Assembly (NCBI GenBank): GCA_900547835.1
Contig: URIJ01000111.1
Span: 1-6,791 of the forward strand
DNA: 6,791 nucleotides
Origin: an uncultured Collinsella sp.
Lineage (GTDB): Bacteria; Actinomycetota; Coriobacteriia; Coriobacteriales; Coriobacteriaceae
Reading direction: 5' to 3'
Below the pieces are notes generated by a model. The model saw nothing but the letters and a program-made list of their open reading frames with translations, was not told the DNA's origin and made no database searches. Positions 1 through 6,621 of the stretch are shown piece after piece. Numbering within the stretch: the first letter of the stretch is position 1; each line of letters opens with the position of its first letter. The translations under genes were made by a program, and so were the position numbers.

Positions 1-110
1 TCTGCAAAAGCCTGAGCTTCTGCAACAAGACCGTCACCGATAGCGGTCTGCGCCGCCGCGGTGGCCTTGGGCGCTGATTGCGGTTGAAGATCGGACAGTG
101 CTGGTGCCAT
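1..110 (-). CDS. 5' end of an unidentified gene (partial, runs off the left edge)
   Basis: An open frame starts with ATG at 110-108 and stays open to the window edge, giving 36 codons. The peptide begins MAPALSDLQPQSAPKATAAA and continues QTAIGDGLVAEAQAFA. The start is supported by an SD-like GGAGG six bases upstream, read on the minus strand from the bases just right of 110. The first 20 residues are rich in Ala, Pro and Gln, contain no hydrophobic stretch, and do not look like a signal peptide; the next residues could begin an amphipathic helix. I do not recognise the family from so short a piece. It lies downstream of the transporter gene but behind that gene's terminator, so it is probably its own transcription unit. 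The call rests on the good ribosome site and the open frame. Confidence 0.6.
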   Translation of the reverse strand, partial: MAPALSDLQPQSAPKATAAAQTAIGDGLVAEAQAFA

Positions 111-140
111 AGATGCCCTCCAGTAACGTTTTTGCAGCAA

Positions 141-162
141 GCACTTTGATAGCGTAAAGTGC
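141..162. promoter_or_regulatory. 7-bp perfect inverted repeat, operator-like, upstream of the partial gene
   Basis: GCACTTT (141-147) and AAAGTGC (156-162) form a perfect dyad with an 8-base spacer. It lies 31 bases upstream of the start of the partial minus-strand gene and outside the terminator of the transporter gene. The position suits a repressor site or a leader hairpin. No convincing -35/-10 pair is visible around it; only weak matches were found on the minus strand, such as TTAAAG with a poor -10. There is no U-tract after it in either direction, so it is not a normal intrinsic terminator. Confidence 0.35.
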
Positions 163-188
163 AGGGTACTACTTTAAGGGCGACGCAT

Positions 189-213
189 AAAAAATGCCGC
201 CCCGGGAGGCGGC
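189..213 (-). terminator. Rho-independent terminator of the EamA transporter gene
   Basis: On the minus strand a perfect 6-bp GC-only stem GCCGCC/GGCGGC (213-208 with 201-196) encloses a 6-base loop and is followed at once by A and six T (195-189). It begins 12 bases after the TAA stop of the transporter gene, the expected place for an intrinsic terminator. Confidence 0.85.
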
Positions 214-225
214 GCAACAAATTGT

Positions 226-1209
226 TTACAATTGCGGACGCGGCTTTCGACGCAAAAAATCGAAATGCGTCTCGCTCAAGATAATCGAAAGAAAGATGAG
301 CGCGAAGCCGGCGAGCAGGCGCGAGGTGAGCGCCTCCCCCATCAGCAGCACCGAGAACAGCACACCCGAAGGCGACTCCATCGAAAGGAGCAGCGAGCCC
401 GTCGAGGCCGGGACATGCGCCAGGCCGACGTTTTGGATGAGCAGAGCCGCGCATGTGCAACCAACCGAGAGAAACGCCATCGCGCTGATAAAGCTCGGCG
501 TCCACACGGACAGAGGCGCTTGGGTCTCGAATAGCAGCGACGTTGCCAGGCTCAGCACGCCGTTGCCCACAAACATCCAAAACGTGATGACGTTGATGTC
601 CATTTTGCGACCGTACTTGGCAGTCACCGCCATCTGGATGGCGAAAAAGACCGCACCCGCCAGCGTAATGACATCACCGATGTTGAATTCAACGCTATCG
701 AGCGCCACCAAGCCAATGCCCGCCAAGCACAGCAGCGCCGCGCCCAGGTTATAGCGGGTGAGTTTTTCGCCGCTCAGAAAATAGCTCGCGAACGGCACAA
801 CGATGCAATACGTGCCCGTCAAAAAAGCATTCTTGCCCGCCGTGGTGTGCGCCAGACCGACTGTCTGCAGGGCGTAGGCGGCCCACATAAGTGCGCCCAT
901 GCCAAGTCCGACGATAAGGTTGCGGGCGTTGAGGTGCGCGATGATGCGCTTGTGGAAGATGAAAAACATGACCAACGCCGCAGGCAGAAAGCGCACGTAG
1001 AGCAGTTCGAACACCGGAATGGTGTCGAGCGCATCTTTCATGGTGGTAAAGGAATAGCCCCAGATGACCGCCACCGATAGCAGCAAGACCTTCCAGAAGA
1101 ACGGGGAACGCGCGCCGGCGCCGCGGGAGGTGCCGCCGGCGCCCAGGTCCTCCCGTGCGACAGGGCTATCGGGCATGTTTTCGATTTCGTTGGCAGCGTA
1201 TTGGGCCAT
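226..1209 (-). CDS. EamA-family (drug/metabolite transporter superfamily) membrane permease
   Basis: The 327-residue protein is an integral membrane transporter with about ten predicted helices, near residues 40-57, 67-85, 97-118, 124-143, 152-170, 178-197, 207-226, 238-259, 267-289 and 297-312. This is the 5+5 internal duplication of EamA proteins. Both halves show the family pattern: an N-terminal W-G-x-S-F in helix 1, and matching segments QTVGLAHTTAGKNAFLTG (115-132) and QNVGLAHVPASTGSLLLS (259-276), each followed by G-E-x-L-T. EamA permeases usually export metabolites or amino acids, or take up small solutes; the substrate cannot be read from sequence. The start at 1209 is supported by GAGGA six bases upstream. 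The first 36 residues are a hydrophilic Gly/Ala/Ser-rich extension ahead of helix 1, longer than usual for the family. The gene lies between two terminators and appears monocistronic. Confidence 0.93.
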   Translation of the reverse strand: MAQYAANEIENMPDSPVAREDLGAGGTSRGAGARSPFFWKVLLLSVAVIWGYSFTTMKDALDTIPVFELLYVRFLPAALVMFFIFHKRIIAHLNARNLIVGLGMGALMWAAYALQTVGLAHTTAGKNAFLTGTYCIVVPFASYFLSGEKLTRYNLGAALLCLAGIGLVALDSVEFNIGDVITLAGAVFFAIQMAVTAKYGRKMDINVITFWMFVGNGVLSLATSLLFETQAPLSVWTPSFISAMAFLSVGCTCAALLIQNVGLAHVPASTGSLLLSMESPSGVLFSVLLMGEALTSRLLAGFALIFLSIILSETHFDFLRRKPRPQL

Positions 1210-1249
1210 GGAACATCCTCACACTCAATCTTGGCGTGGTGTCCGCACG

Positions 1250-1278
1250 CGTATGGCTGCGTGCCGCCTCATGGTCAA
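1250..1278 (-). promoter_or_regulatory. Candidate promoter of the EamA transporter gene
   Basis: On the minus strand TTGACC (1278-1273), 5 of 6 to the consensus -35, is followed after 17 bases by CATACG (1255-1250), a weak -10. Transcription would begin near 1243 and give a leader of about 34 bases before the ATG at 1209. The -35 overlaps the T-tract of the preceding terminator, a compact terminator-promoter arrangement. The spacing and -35 are good; the -10 is poor, so the call is tentative. Confidence 0.4.
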
Positions 1279-1313
1279 ATAAAAACAGGGCGCACCGGAC
1301 CCCCGGCACGCCC
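1277..1313 (-). terminator. Rho-independent terminator of the YhgE/Pip operon
   Basis: On the minus strand an 11-bp stem (1313-1303 with 1298-1288), containing two adjacent G-U pairs and otherwise mostly G-C, closes a GGGT loop and is followed by TG, five T and then ATTT. It lies 97 bases after the TAG stop at 1411. The 97 bases between (1314-1410) hold no gene; the only structure I see there is an 11-bp palindrome, GCTACTGTAGC, at 1315-1325. No T-run follows the stem on the plus strand, so it acts only leftward. Confidence 0.85.
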
Positions 1314-1410
1314 CGCTACTGTAGCAACAACCAAGCAGCCCGTGCAATTCACTACGCTAAAGCATCGGGTTGGAAGATCTCGATGTTCCGACGGCGTTTA
1401 CGTTGCTGAA

Positions 1411-3600
1411 CTAAATCAATTTGGTTGACTCCAGTTTTTCGATGATCCAGTCGTTGGCTTTGATGACCGGGCGGCGGAAGACGACGCCCAGGGCCAGCGA
1501 CGGAATCAGGTAGCTCGCCAAGATACCCAGCTCAATCCAGTACTCCATATGGTAGGCGCCAGCCATGGCGGCATGCATGGCGTTAATGCCATGGGTAAAC
1601 GGCAGGAACGGATAGATCGCCTGGAACACAGGGCCGGTCATCTCGATGGGGAACGTACCGCCCGAACCGCCGACCTGCATGACCAGCAGCACAACGGCCA
1701 AAGCCTTGCCGATATCGCCAAACGAAACCGTAAGCGTGTAGACGATATTGGAGAACACGAGACTCGCGACCCAGCCCGCCAGCACAAACTGCAGCGGGTT
1801 GTCGCACTGAATGCCAAAGAACAGGATGTCGCCCGCGCACACGAGCGTTGCCTGCAGCAGGGCCAGACCGCCAAAGAACAGGTAGCGGCCCAGGTAGATC
1901 TCGTGCAGGCGCACGGGGATGAGCTCGTTGATAAGCTCATCGTCAACCGAGACCTTCATCATGGCCGCCAGCACGATCGAGCCGACCCAGAGCGACAGAA
2001 TCGTGTAGAACGGCGCCATGGCCGAGCCGTAGTTGCGGATCGGATAGATCGGCTTGCGATCGAGCGCGACGGGACCGGAAAGCGACACGGCCAAACCCTC
2101 GGGATCATTGCCAATCATCGTCTTGATCGTGGCCAGATCGTCCGACATAAGGGCGCCGTCGAGCTCGTCCTTAAAGGCACTGATCTTATCGGACGCTTCA
2201 CCCAGCTGATCGGAAGCCTTGTTGACCAGCTTTGCAGCCTTGGAGAGGCCCTTTGCCAGCGAACCGGATGCGTCGGTCAGGCCGTCTACGGCGCTATCCA
2301 GATCGCCCGAGATGCCATCCAGCGAGTCCAGGATGCCTGAAACCGTCTTCTTGAGCTCCTTTGCCTTGACCGAGAACGTGGAGTCGTAGTCGGACTTGGC
2401 GCCCGAAATGCCCGCCTTGGCATCGGCGATGGCCTGGTCGACTTCGGCACGCGTGCTGTTGACCTCTGCCATGCTGTCAGAAAGGGACTTAGCAGTTGCC
2501 GTCAGGTCCTTGGCGCTGTTGCGATACTCCACCGCGATCCTGTTCAGCGATGTTGCCACAGACTTGAGGCTCTCCTGGAGCTTTTCGTCACTGACCTGCT
2601 CGGCAAAGCCGCGGAGCTGGTCGGCCGTGGCGTCGATATCGTCGGCACGTGTATTGAGCGCCGCCGCGGCATCGTTGAGCTGAGACACCGTAAGGTCAAC
2701 ATGCTGATTCGCGGCATCGAATGCCTTCGCAAGCTCGGCGGACACGTTGTCGAACGAGCCCGCGCTTCCGTCAATCGCGGCATTGATGGCGTCGTTGGCG
2801 GCCTTCAGCGCTTCTTTGGAATCGCTCATGCCGCTCTTGGCATGCTCCATCAACCGCTTGGTCGACTCATCGACCGTGCCCGTCTGCTTGAGCATGCCGC
2901 TCGCCGACGTCAGCGAATCGGACGTGGAGCTCAAAATGCCCGCCAGCGACGAAGCATTTGCCTGAACGTCTCGCAGGTCCTCAATCGAATCGCCGAGCGT
3001 CGAGGACAGGTTGGCGATAAAGTTACCCACCTGGTCGGTGCTCATGTAATCGAGCAGGCTGGACACCGTCTTAAGACCGATCGTCGTAATGGTCTCGGTA
3101 AAAGTTTTGTTAACCTGGCTCTGGACGGCGCTCGAACCCTTCTCGGTCACGATCTGCGCAATGGCGTTGGCCTTCTGATTCTCGTAGAACTCGATATCGG
3201 CATGCTTCACGTCGGTCGAGAAAAGCGTCATCATGTCAGCGCTAAACGTTTTGGGGATAACGACGGCAGCATAGTACGCGCCCGACTTAACGCCCTCGAT
3301 AGCCTTTTCGCGATTGTTGAGCACAACCCAATCGAAGCTCTCGTTGCCGCGTAGGGTGGCGGTCACGTTTTCGCCCACGTTAACCTCGACGGGGATCAAA
3401 TCGCTCTCGTAACCCTCATCGGTGTTGACCACGGCGATCTTAAGATTGCCGGTGTTGCCGTACGGATCCCAGCTGCCGGCGATGTTAAACCACGCGTACA
3501 GACACGGTACGATAATGAGGCCCATCACGACAACCAAGCCGATCACGGAGCGAGACACGTTTTGGACATCGCGCTTAAACAGATGCAGGATGTTCTTCAT
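1411..3600 (-). CDS. YhgE/Pip-family membrane protein, second gene of the pair (729 aa)
   Basis: This is a large envelope protein of the YhgE/Pip (phage infection protein) family. One N-terminal helix (about 17-38) leads into PCLYAWFNI and WDPYGNT (44-50). A soluble region with YYAAVVIPKTF (109-119) follows, then a Ser/Ala/Asp/Lys-rich helical stalk from about 155 to 495, probably coiled coil and outside the membrane. SGPVALDRKPIYPI (508-521) leads into five C-terminal helices near 528-549, 570-590, 603-625, 629-645 and 689-708, with GGSGGTFPIEM (644-654) and PFTHGIN (667-673). Family knowledge: relatives serve as phage receptors or entry factors (Lactococcus Pip, Enterococcus PIP) and resemble YueB/EsaA and ABC-2 permeases; their normal job is unclear. 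No ATPase is encoded nearby. The start is firm: ATG directly abuts the upstream TAA, with a perfect SD seven bases ahead. Translational coupling with the upstream paralogue is likely. Confidence 0.93.
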   Translation of the reverse strand: MKNILHLFKRDVQNVSRSVIGLVVVMGLIIVPCLYAWFNIAGSWDPYGNTGNLKIAVVNTDEGYESDLIPVEVNVGENVTATLRGNESFDWVVLNNREKAIEGVKSGAYYAAVVIPKTFSADMMTLFSTDVKHADIEFYENQKANAIAQIVTEKGSSAVQSQVNKTFTETITTIGLKTVSSLLDYMSTDQVGNFIANLSSTLGDSIEDLRDVQANASSLAGILSSTSDSLTSASGMLKQTGTVDESTKRLMEHAKSGMSDSKEALKAANDAINAAIDGSAGSFDNVSAELAKAFDAANQHVDLTVSQLNDAAAALNTRADDIDATADQLRGFAEQVSDEKLQESLKSVATSLNRIAVEYRNSAKDLTATAKSLSDSMAEVNSTRAEVDQAIADAKAGISGAKSDYDSTFSVKAKELKKTVSGILDSLDGISGDLDSAVDGLTDASGSLAKGLSKAAKLVNKASDQLGEASDKISAFKDELDGALMSDDLATIKTMIGNDPEGLAVSLSGPVALDRKPIYPIRNYGSAMAPFYTILSLWVGSIVLAAMMKVSVDDELINELIPVRLHEIYLGRYLFFGGLALLQATLVCAGDILFFGIQCDNPLQFVLAGWVASLVFSNIVYTLTVSFGDIGKALAVVLLVMQVGGSGGTFPIEMTGPVFQAIYPFLPFTHGINAMHAAMAGAYHMEYWIELGILASYLIPSLALGVVFRRPVIKANDWIIEKLESTKLI

Positions 3601-6417
3601 TTATGCCTCACCTCCTTTGGAGTGCTTGCCAAGCGCGGTGGTATCTCCATCATTTGTGGCTGTGCTGTCGCTGCCCTGAGATTTATGGTGCGAGCCGATA
3701 TGCGGCAAGCGGCCCGTGGACTGATCGCCGCCCTTGGCACCACGCTCGCTGGCGTTGAGGCCAAACATGTGGCGGGCGGCAGGAATGGCGGCCGTGTGTT
3801 CGCGCATCTCGCGACGCAGGTCCTCATCCGAAAGCGCCGAGATGCGCATCTGGGTATTGAGGCTCGCTCGGATATATTCGATATTGATAAGCCAGCCGCA
3901 GATGGCAATAACCGAGATGATCCAAATGACAAGCAGGATGATCTTGCCGTTATTGTCGATATCGAGAACCGTCGACAGGACAAAGAGCAGGACCTGAACG
4001 CCCACCACGGCGGCAAAACCGCCCTTGATGTAGTACGGGTAGCGATGTTCAAAGGCGACCGCATGATCGAGCAGTTCGCGACGGTACGAATCGGAATCGA
4101 GCATGACGCGCATGGCCGTGCGCAGCGAGTAGCGCTGGCGCGGCAGGTCGTTGGACTCGCAAATCATCATACCGGTCGTGGAGAGCTGTTTATCAAAGAG
4201 CAGGTTAAGGTTGAGCAGCAGCGGACGCAGCTGCAGGCCGATAAAGAGCGCCACGATCAAGAACACGCCCAGAATGCACAGGTTAAACAGGTAGTTGAAC
4301 GAATACATGCCGCCGACCGTCTCGCGCAGCAGATTGATGCCGTAGGTAAAGGGCAGCAGCGGGTGCAGCCACTGGAAGAAGCCGGGCATCATCTCGATGG
4401 GGTACATGCCCGACGAACCCGGGATCTGCACGATAACCAGAATGACGCCGATAGCCTTGCCGATATGCTTAAACGTGGTGGACAGCGCATAGATGATATT
4501 GACGTAGGTGAACGAAATGGCGATGCCGCCCAGCACGAACAGCAGCGGGCTGACGCACTGCACGCCAATCACCAGATCGCCTACCGTAACGATGATGGCC
4601 TGCAACGCGCCCAGGATCACCAGGAGCAACCAGCGGCCAAAGTAGCCCTGACGCGCGGTAAAGCTGCCGATGCCTTCGCGATCGACCTCGAGCTTGTAGA
4701 TGGCGATAAGCACGTAGCCGCCCACCCAAAGCGCCAGGTTGGTATAGAACGGGGCAATGCCCGAGCCGAAGCTCTTAACCGGATAGATCGACTTGGACGC
4801 GAGCTCAACCGGAGATGCCATGAAGTCTGCGACGTCATTGACGTCGACGCCCATCAGGTCGGCCAGCTCGCCCATGGACTCGGAGGTCTGTAGCGCCGCG
4901 ATGTCGTTGGCGGCGGTTGCGAGCTTGTCCTGGACCTTGGCAAGCGAGGAATCGGTCTGGGACAGCGTGGTCTTGGCCTGGCCGAGCGTAGCGTTAAGCT
5001 GCGAAAGCGTACCGCGCGCGCTTGCAATCGTGGGCGTGAGGCCAGATACGATACCCGTCAAATCACCCGAGACGGCGGCAAAGGAATCAAGCGCGCTCGA
5101 GGCCTTCGGCAGCGCGTTTTGACCCAGGTCCGTCTGGGCCTGGCCAAGGTTGGTCGCACCGGTCTGAATTGCGTTATTGATAGCGTCGCCGGCACCCGAG
5201 ACAGCCGCGGCGTCATTCGCCATGGCGCTCGACTGCGCAGACAGACCGTCCTTGATGCTCTGAAGCTTTTCATTCTGCTCTCGGAGCAAATCGATGGTCG
5301 ATACAATGCGCGCGTCAATTTCCTCGGAACCTGTCGACGTGTCATTGGCGAGAATCTCTAAGTGCCCGATAACGGCCTTATTGTGGTCGATCGTCGCTTG
5401 GAGAGACTCGAGCGAGTTGTCGATACGGGTGGTCGTAGATGTGACCGTGCCCGTCAGCTTGCCGATGGCAGCGTTCGCAGAGGCCGACGTCTTGGTAAGC
5501 GCAAGGCTGCCTTCCGAGAGCGCCTTGGAGAGCGAGGCGATAGAGTTGCCCGCCGTGGTGCGAGCTTCGCCCAGCAGGTCGTTGCCCTGGGAGATCGCCT
5601 GCGTCAGCGACGGCGCCTGACCCTGCAGACCGGCAAGTGCCGCATCTGCCGAGGCAATGGAACCACTCGTCTTATCGATGGCGGCATTCATGTCGCCAAT
5701 CGAATCACGCACTTCGCCCAACGTATCGGAAGCCTCTGATACCGAACCGGCCAACGAATCCTGAGTCTGGGTTGCCTTGTCCTTTAAATCGACTCCGGCA
5801 TCCTTGGCAATACTGGCAACGGTCTCGCCCACCGTGGAGACAAATTCCGAGTTGATCTGCTCCTCGATGGTGCTTGCGCCGGTGTCGGTAACCTTGGGCG
5901 CAATAGCGCTCTTCTTCTCATTGACGTAGTACGTAAGCTTGGGCTGATGGTAGTTGCCGTCGAGCATCGAAACCAGGTTATCCGAGAAGTTCTTGGGGAC
6001 TACGATGGCCGCATAGTACTCACCGCTCTCGACGCCCTCTTTGGCATCGGCGGCCGAATCGACGAAGGTCCAGCCCAGCTGATCGTTCTCCTTGAGCTGA
6101 TCGACAACCTGATCGCCCGCGTTGAGCTCGCCCACCAAGTCGTTTTGGGTGCCCCGATCGTTGTTGGCGATGGCAATCTTGATGCCCTGGGTGTTTCCGT
6201 ACGGATCCCAGTTTGCCACGATGTTGTACCAGGCATATAGCGAGGGAATGACACACACGCCCAGGGTAACCACCAAGGCGACGGGGTTCATAAGCAATCG
6301 CTTAATGTCGCGCTTAAATATCGCAAAGGAGACCTTTGCGTTGGATAGTTTGCTGCCGAGACTCACGCTTGGACCATCCATCCTGTCGTTGAATCGAATC
6401 GTACTATCGACAACCAT
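3601..6417 (-). CDS. YhgE/Pip-family membrane protein with extra C-terminal membrane region, first gene of the pair (938 aa)
   Basis: Numbered from the ATG at 6417. An N-terminal helix (about 46-66) runs into PSLYAWYNI and WDPYGNT (70-76), then YYAAIVVPKNF (134-144). A long Ser/Ala/Thr-rich helical stalk follows (about 190-535), with hydrophobic residues at exact heptads 471, 478, 485, 492, 499 and 506. KSIYPVKSFGSGIAPFYT leads into helices near 555-573, 594-616, 625-645, 652-668 and 709-730, with PGSSGMYPIEMMP (666-678) and PFTYGIN. This is the full Pip plan. About 195 more residues follow, with two further helices (about 801-818 and 825-846) and a hydrophilic Ser/Gly/His/Asp-rich tail. The role is likely in the envelope, with the downstream paralogue; no substrate can be named. 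The start is uncertain: TTG at 6450, ATG at 6417 and ATG at 6381 are in frame and none has a good SD. The stop abuts the next gene. Confidence 0.9.
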   Translation of the reverse strand: MVVDSTIRFNDRMDGPSVSLGSKLSNAKVSFAIFKRDIKRLLMNPVALVVTLGVCVIPSLYAWYNIVANWDPYGNTQGIKIAIANNDRGTQNDLVGELNAGDQVVDQLKENDQLGWTFVDSAADAKEGVESGEYYAAIVVPKNFSDNLVSMLDGNYHQPKLTYYVNEKKSAIAPKVTDTGASTIEEQINSEFVSTVGETVASIAKDAGVDLKDKATQTQDSLAGSVSEASDTLGEVRDSIGDMNAAIDKTSGSIASADAALAGLQGQAPSLTQAISQGNDLLGEARTTAGNSIASLSKALSEGSLALTKTSASANAAIGKLTGTVTSTTTRIDNSLESLQATIDHNKAVIGHLEILANDTSTGSEEIDARIVSTIDLLREQNEKLQSIKDGLSAQSSAMANDAAAVSGAGDAINNAIQTGATNLGQAQTDLGQNALPKASSALDSFAAVSGDLTGIVSGLTPTIASARGTLSQLNATLGQAKTTLSQTDSSLAKVQDKLATAANDIAALQTSESMGELADLMGVDVNDVADFMASPVELASKSIYPVKSFGSGIAPFYTNLALWVGGYVLIAIYKLEVDREGIGSFTARQGYFGRWLLLVILGALQAIIVTVGDLVIGVQCVSPLLFVLGGIAISFTYVNIIYALSTTFKHIGKAIGVILVIVQIPGSSGMYPIEMMPGFFQWLHPLLPFTYGINLLRETVGGMYSFNYLFNLCILGVFLIVALFIGLQLRPLLLNLNLLFDKQLSTTGMMICESNDLPRQRYSLRTAMRVMLDSDSYRRELLDHAVAFEHRYPYYIKGGFAAVVGVQVLLFVLSTVLDIDNNGKIILLVIWIISVIAICGWLINIEYIRASLNTQMRISALSDEDLRREMREHTAAIPAARHMFGLNASERGAKGGDQSTGRLPHIGSHHKSQGSDSTATNDGDTTALGKHSKGGEA
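3608..3617 (-). promoter_or_regulatory. Full-length Shine-Dalgarno site inside the end of the upstream gene
   Basis: Read on the minus strand, AAGGAGGTGA matches the anti-SD end of 16S rRNA over ten bases. It sits seven bases before the ATG at 3600 and is also the coding sequence for the last residues (Lys-Gly-Gly-Glu) of the upstream protein. It fixes the start of the 729-residue protein and would allow strong re-initiation by ribosomes ending the first gene. Confidence 0.9.
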
Positions 6418-6473
6418 TGTACGTAGGCGCTTTAGTGTCTCACGGCACAATGGTGCTGAGTTTTGCGGGTAGC

Positions 6474-6502
6474 AATATACTACGAAGATGAGTTAGCGTA
6501 CA
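6474..6502 (-). promoter_or_regulatory. Candidate promoter of the YhgE/Pip operon
   Basis: On the minus strand TATATT (6479-6474) is a 5-of-6 match to the -10 consensus. The hexamer 17 bases upstream, TGTACG (6502-6497), is a poor -35 and overlaps a 12-bp palindrome, as in activator- or repressor-controlled promoters. Transcription would begin near 6467, leaving a leader of about 50 bases to the ATG at 6417. An alternative pair, TTGTGA (6536-6531) and TACTGT (6513-6508) with a 17-base spacer, is possible. Neither is proven. Confidence 0.4.
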
Positions 6503-6509
6503 GATGTAC
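6498..6509. promoter_or_regulatory. 12-bp palindrome, candidate operator of the YhgE/Pip operon
   Basis: GTACA-GA-TGTAC is a dyad of 5-bp arms with a 2-base centre. It overlaps the -35 position of the TATATT promoter and touches the -10 of the alternative promoter, so a bound regulator could block either. Its length and spacing suit a small dimeric regulator, but the regulator type cannot be assigned. Confidence 0.35.
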
Positions 6510-6567
6510 AGTATCTTTAATTTCAGCAGGTCACAAAACCACAACCCGCACAAATTAGCAATCCGAA

Positions 6568-6621
6568 TAGTCATTGGGTGTTCTTAAACGACTAGTCAAA
6601 CAAGAACGTCCCCAACGACTA
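6568..6621. repeat. Imperfect 54-base palindrome, REP-like
   Basis: The element is built around the perfect 8-bp palindrome GACTAGTC (6590-6597). Moving outward, AAAC flanks it on both sides (non-pairing). GTTCTT (6580-6585) then pairs with AAGAAC (6602-6607), TTGGG (6574-6578) with CCCAA (6611-6615), and TAGTC (6568-6572) with GACTA (6617-6621). About 20 base pairs match, interrupted by a 4x4 internal loop, a 1x3 loop and one mismatch. The layered, degenerate symmetry resembles dispersed REP-type palindromes more than a simple operator. Copy number in the genome, which would settle this, cannot be seen here. Confidence 0.55.

Noticed and set aside
194..754. A 186-codon plus-strand open frame
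   Set aside because: It begins inside the terminator hairpin of the transporter gene and lies antisense to it; Ser/Thr/Pro/Ala-rich composition without a family pattern.
1549..2340. A 263-codon plus-strand open frame opposite the second Pip gene
   Set aside because: Same signature of a mirrored frame: charged, low in hydrophobic residues, no family features, and fully inside a well-supported gene on the other strand.
2701..3354. A 217-codon plus-strand open frame
   Set aside because: Antisense shadow of the second Pip gene with no supporting motif.
3562..4893. A 443-codon plus-strand open frame opposite the first Pip gene
   Set aside because: It is antisense to a clear membrane protein gene. 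Its product is very rich in Arg, His, Gln, Asp and Glu with no domain or hydrophobic pattern, as expected for a frame mirrored from high-GC coding sequence.
1411..6417. A type VII secretion locus, because YhgE/Pip proteins resemble EsaA/YueB
   Set aside because: No WXG100 protein, EssC-type ATPase, EssA or EssB gene is in the window, and both proteins carry the general YhgE/Pip motifs.
1411..6417. A complete ABC exporter, because the C-terminal helices resemble ABC-2 permeases
   Set aside because: No nucleotide-binding subunit with Walker A, signature and Walker B motifs is encoded in the window or fused to either protein.
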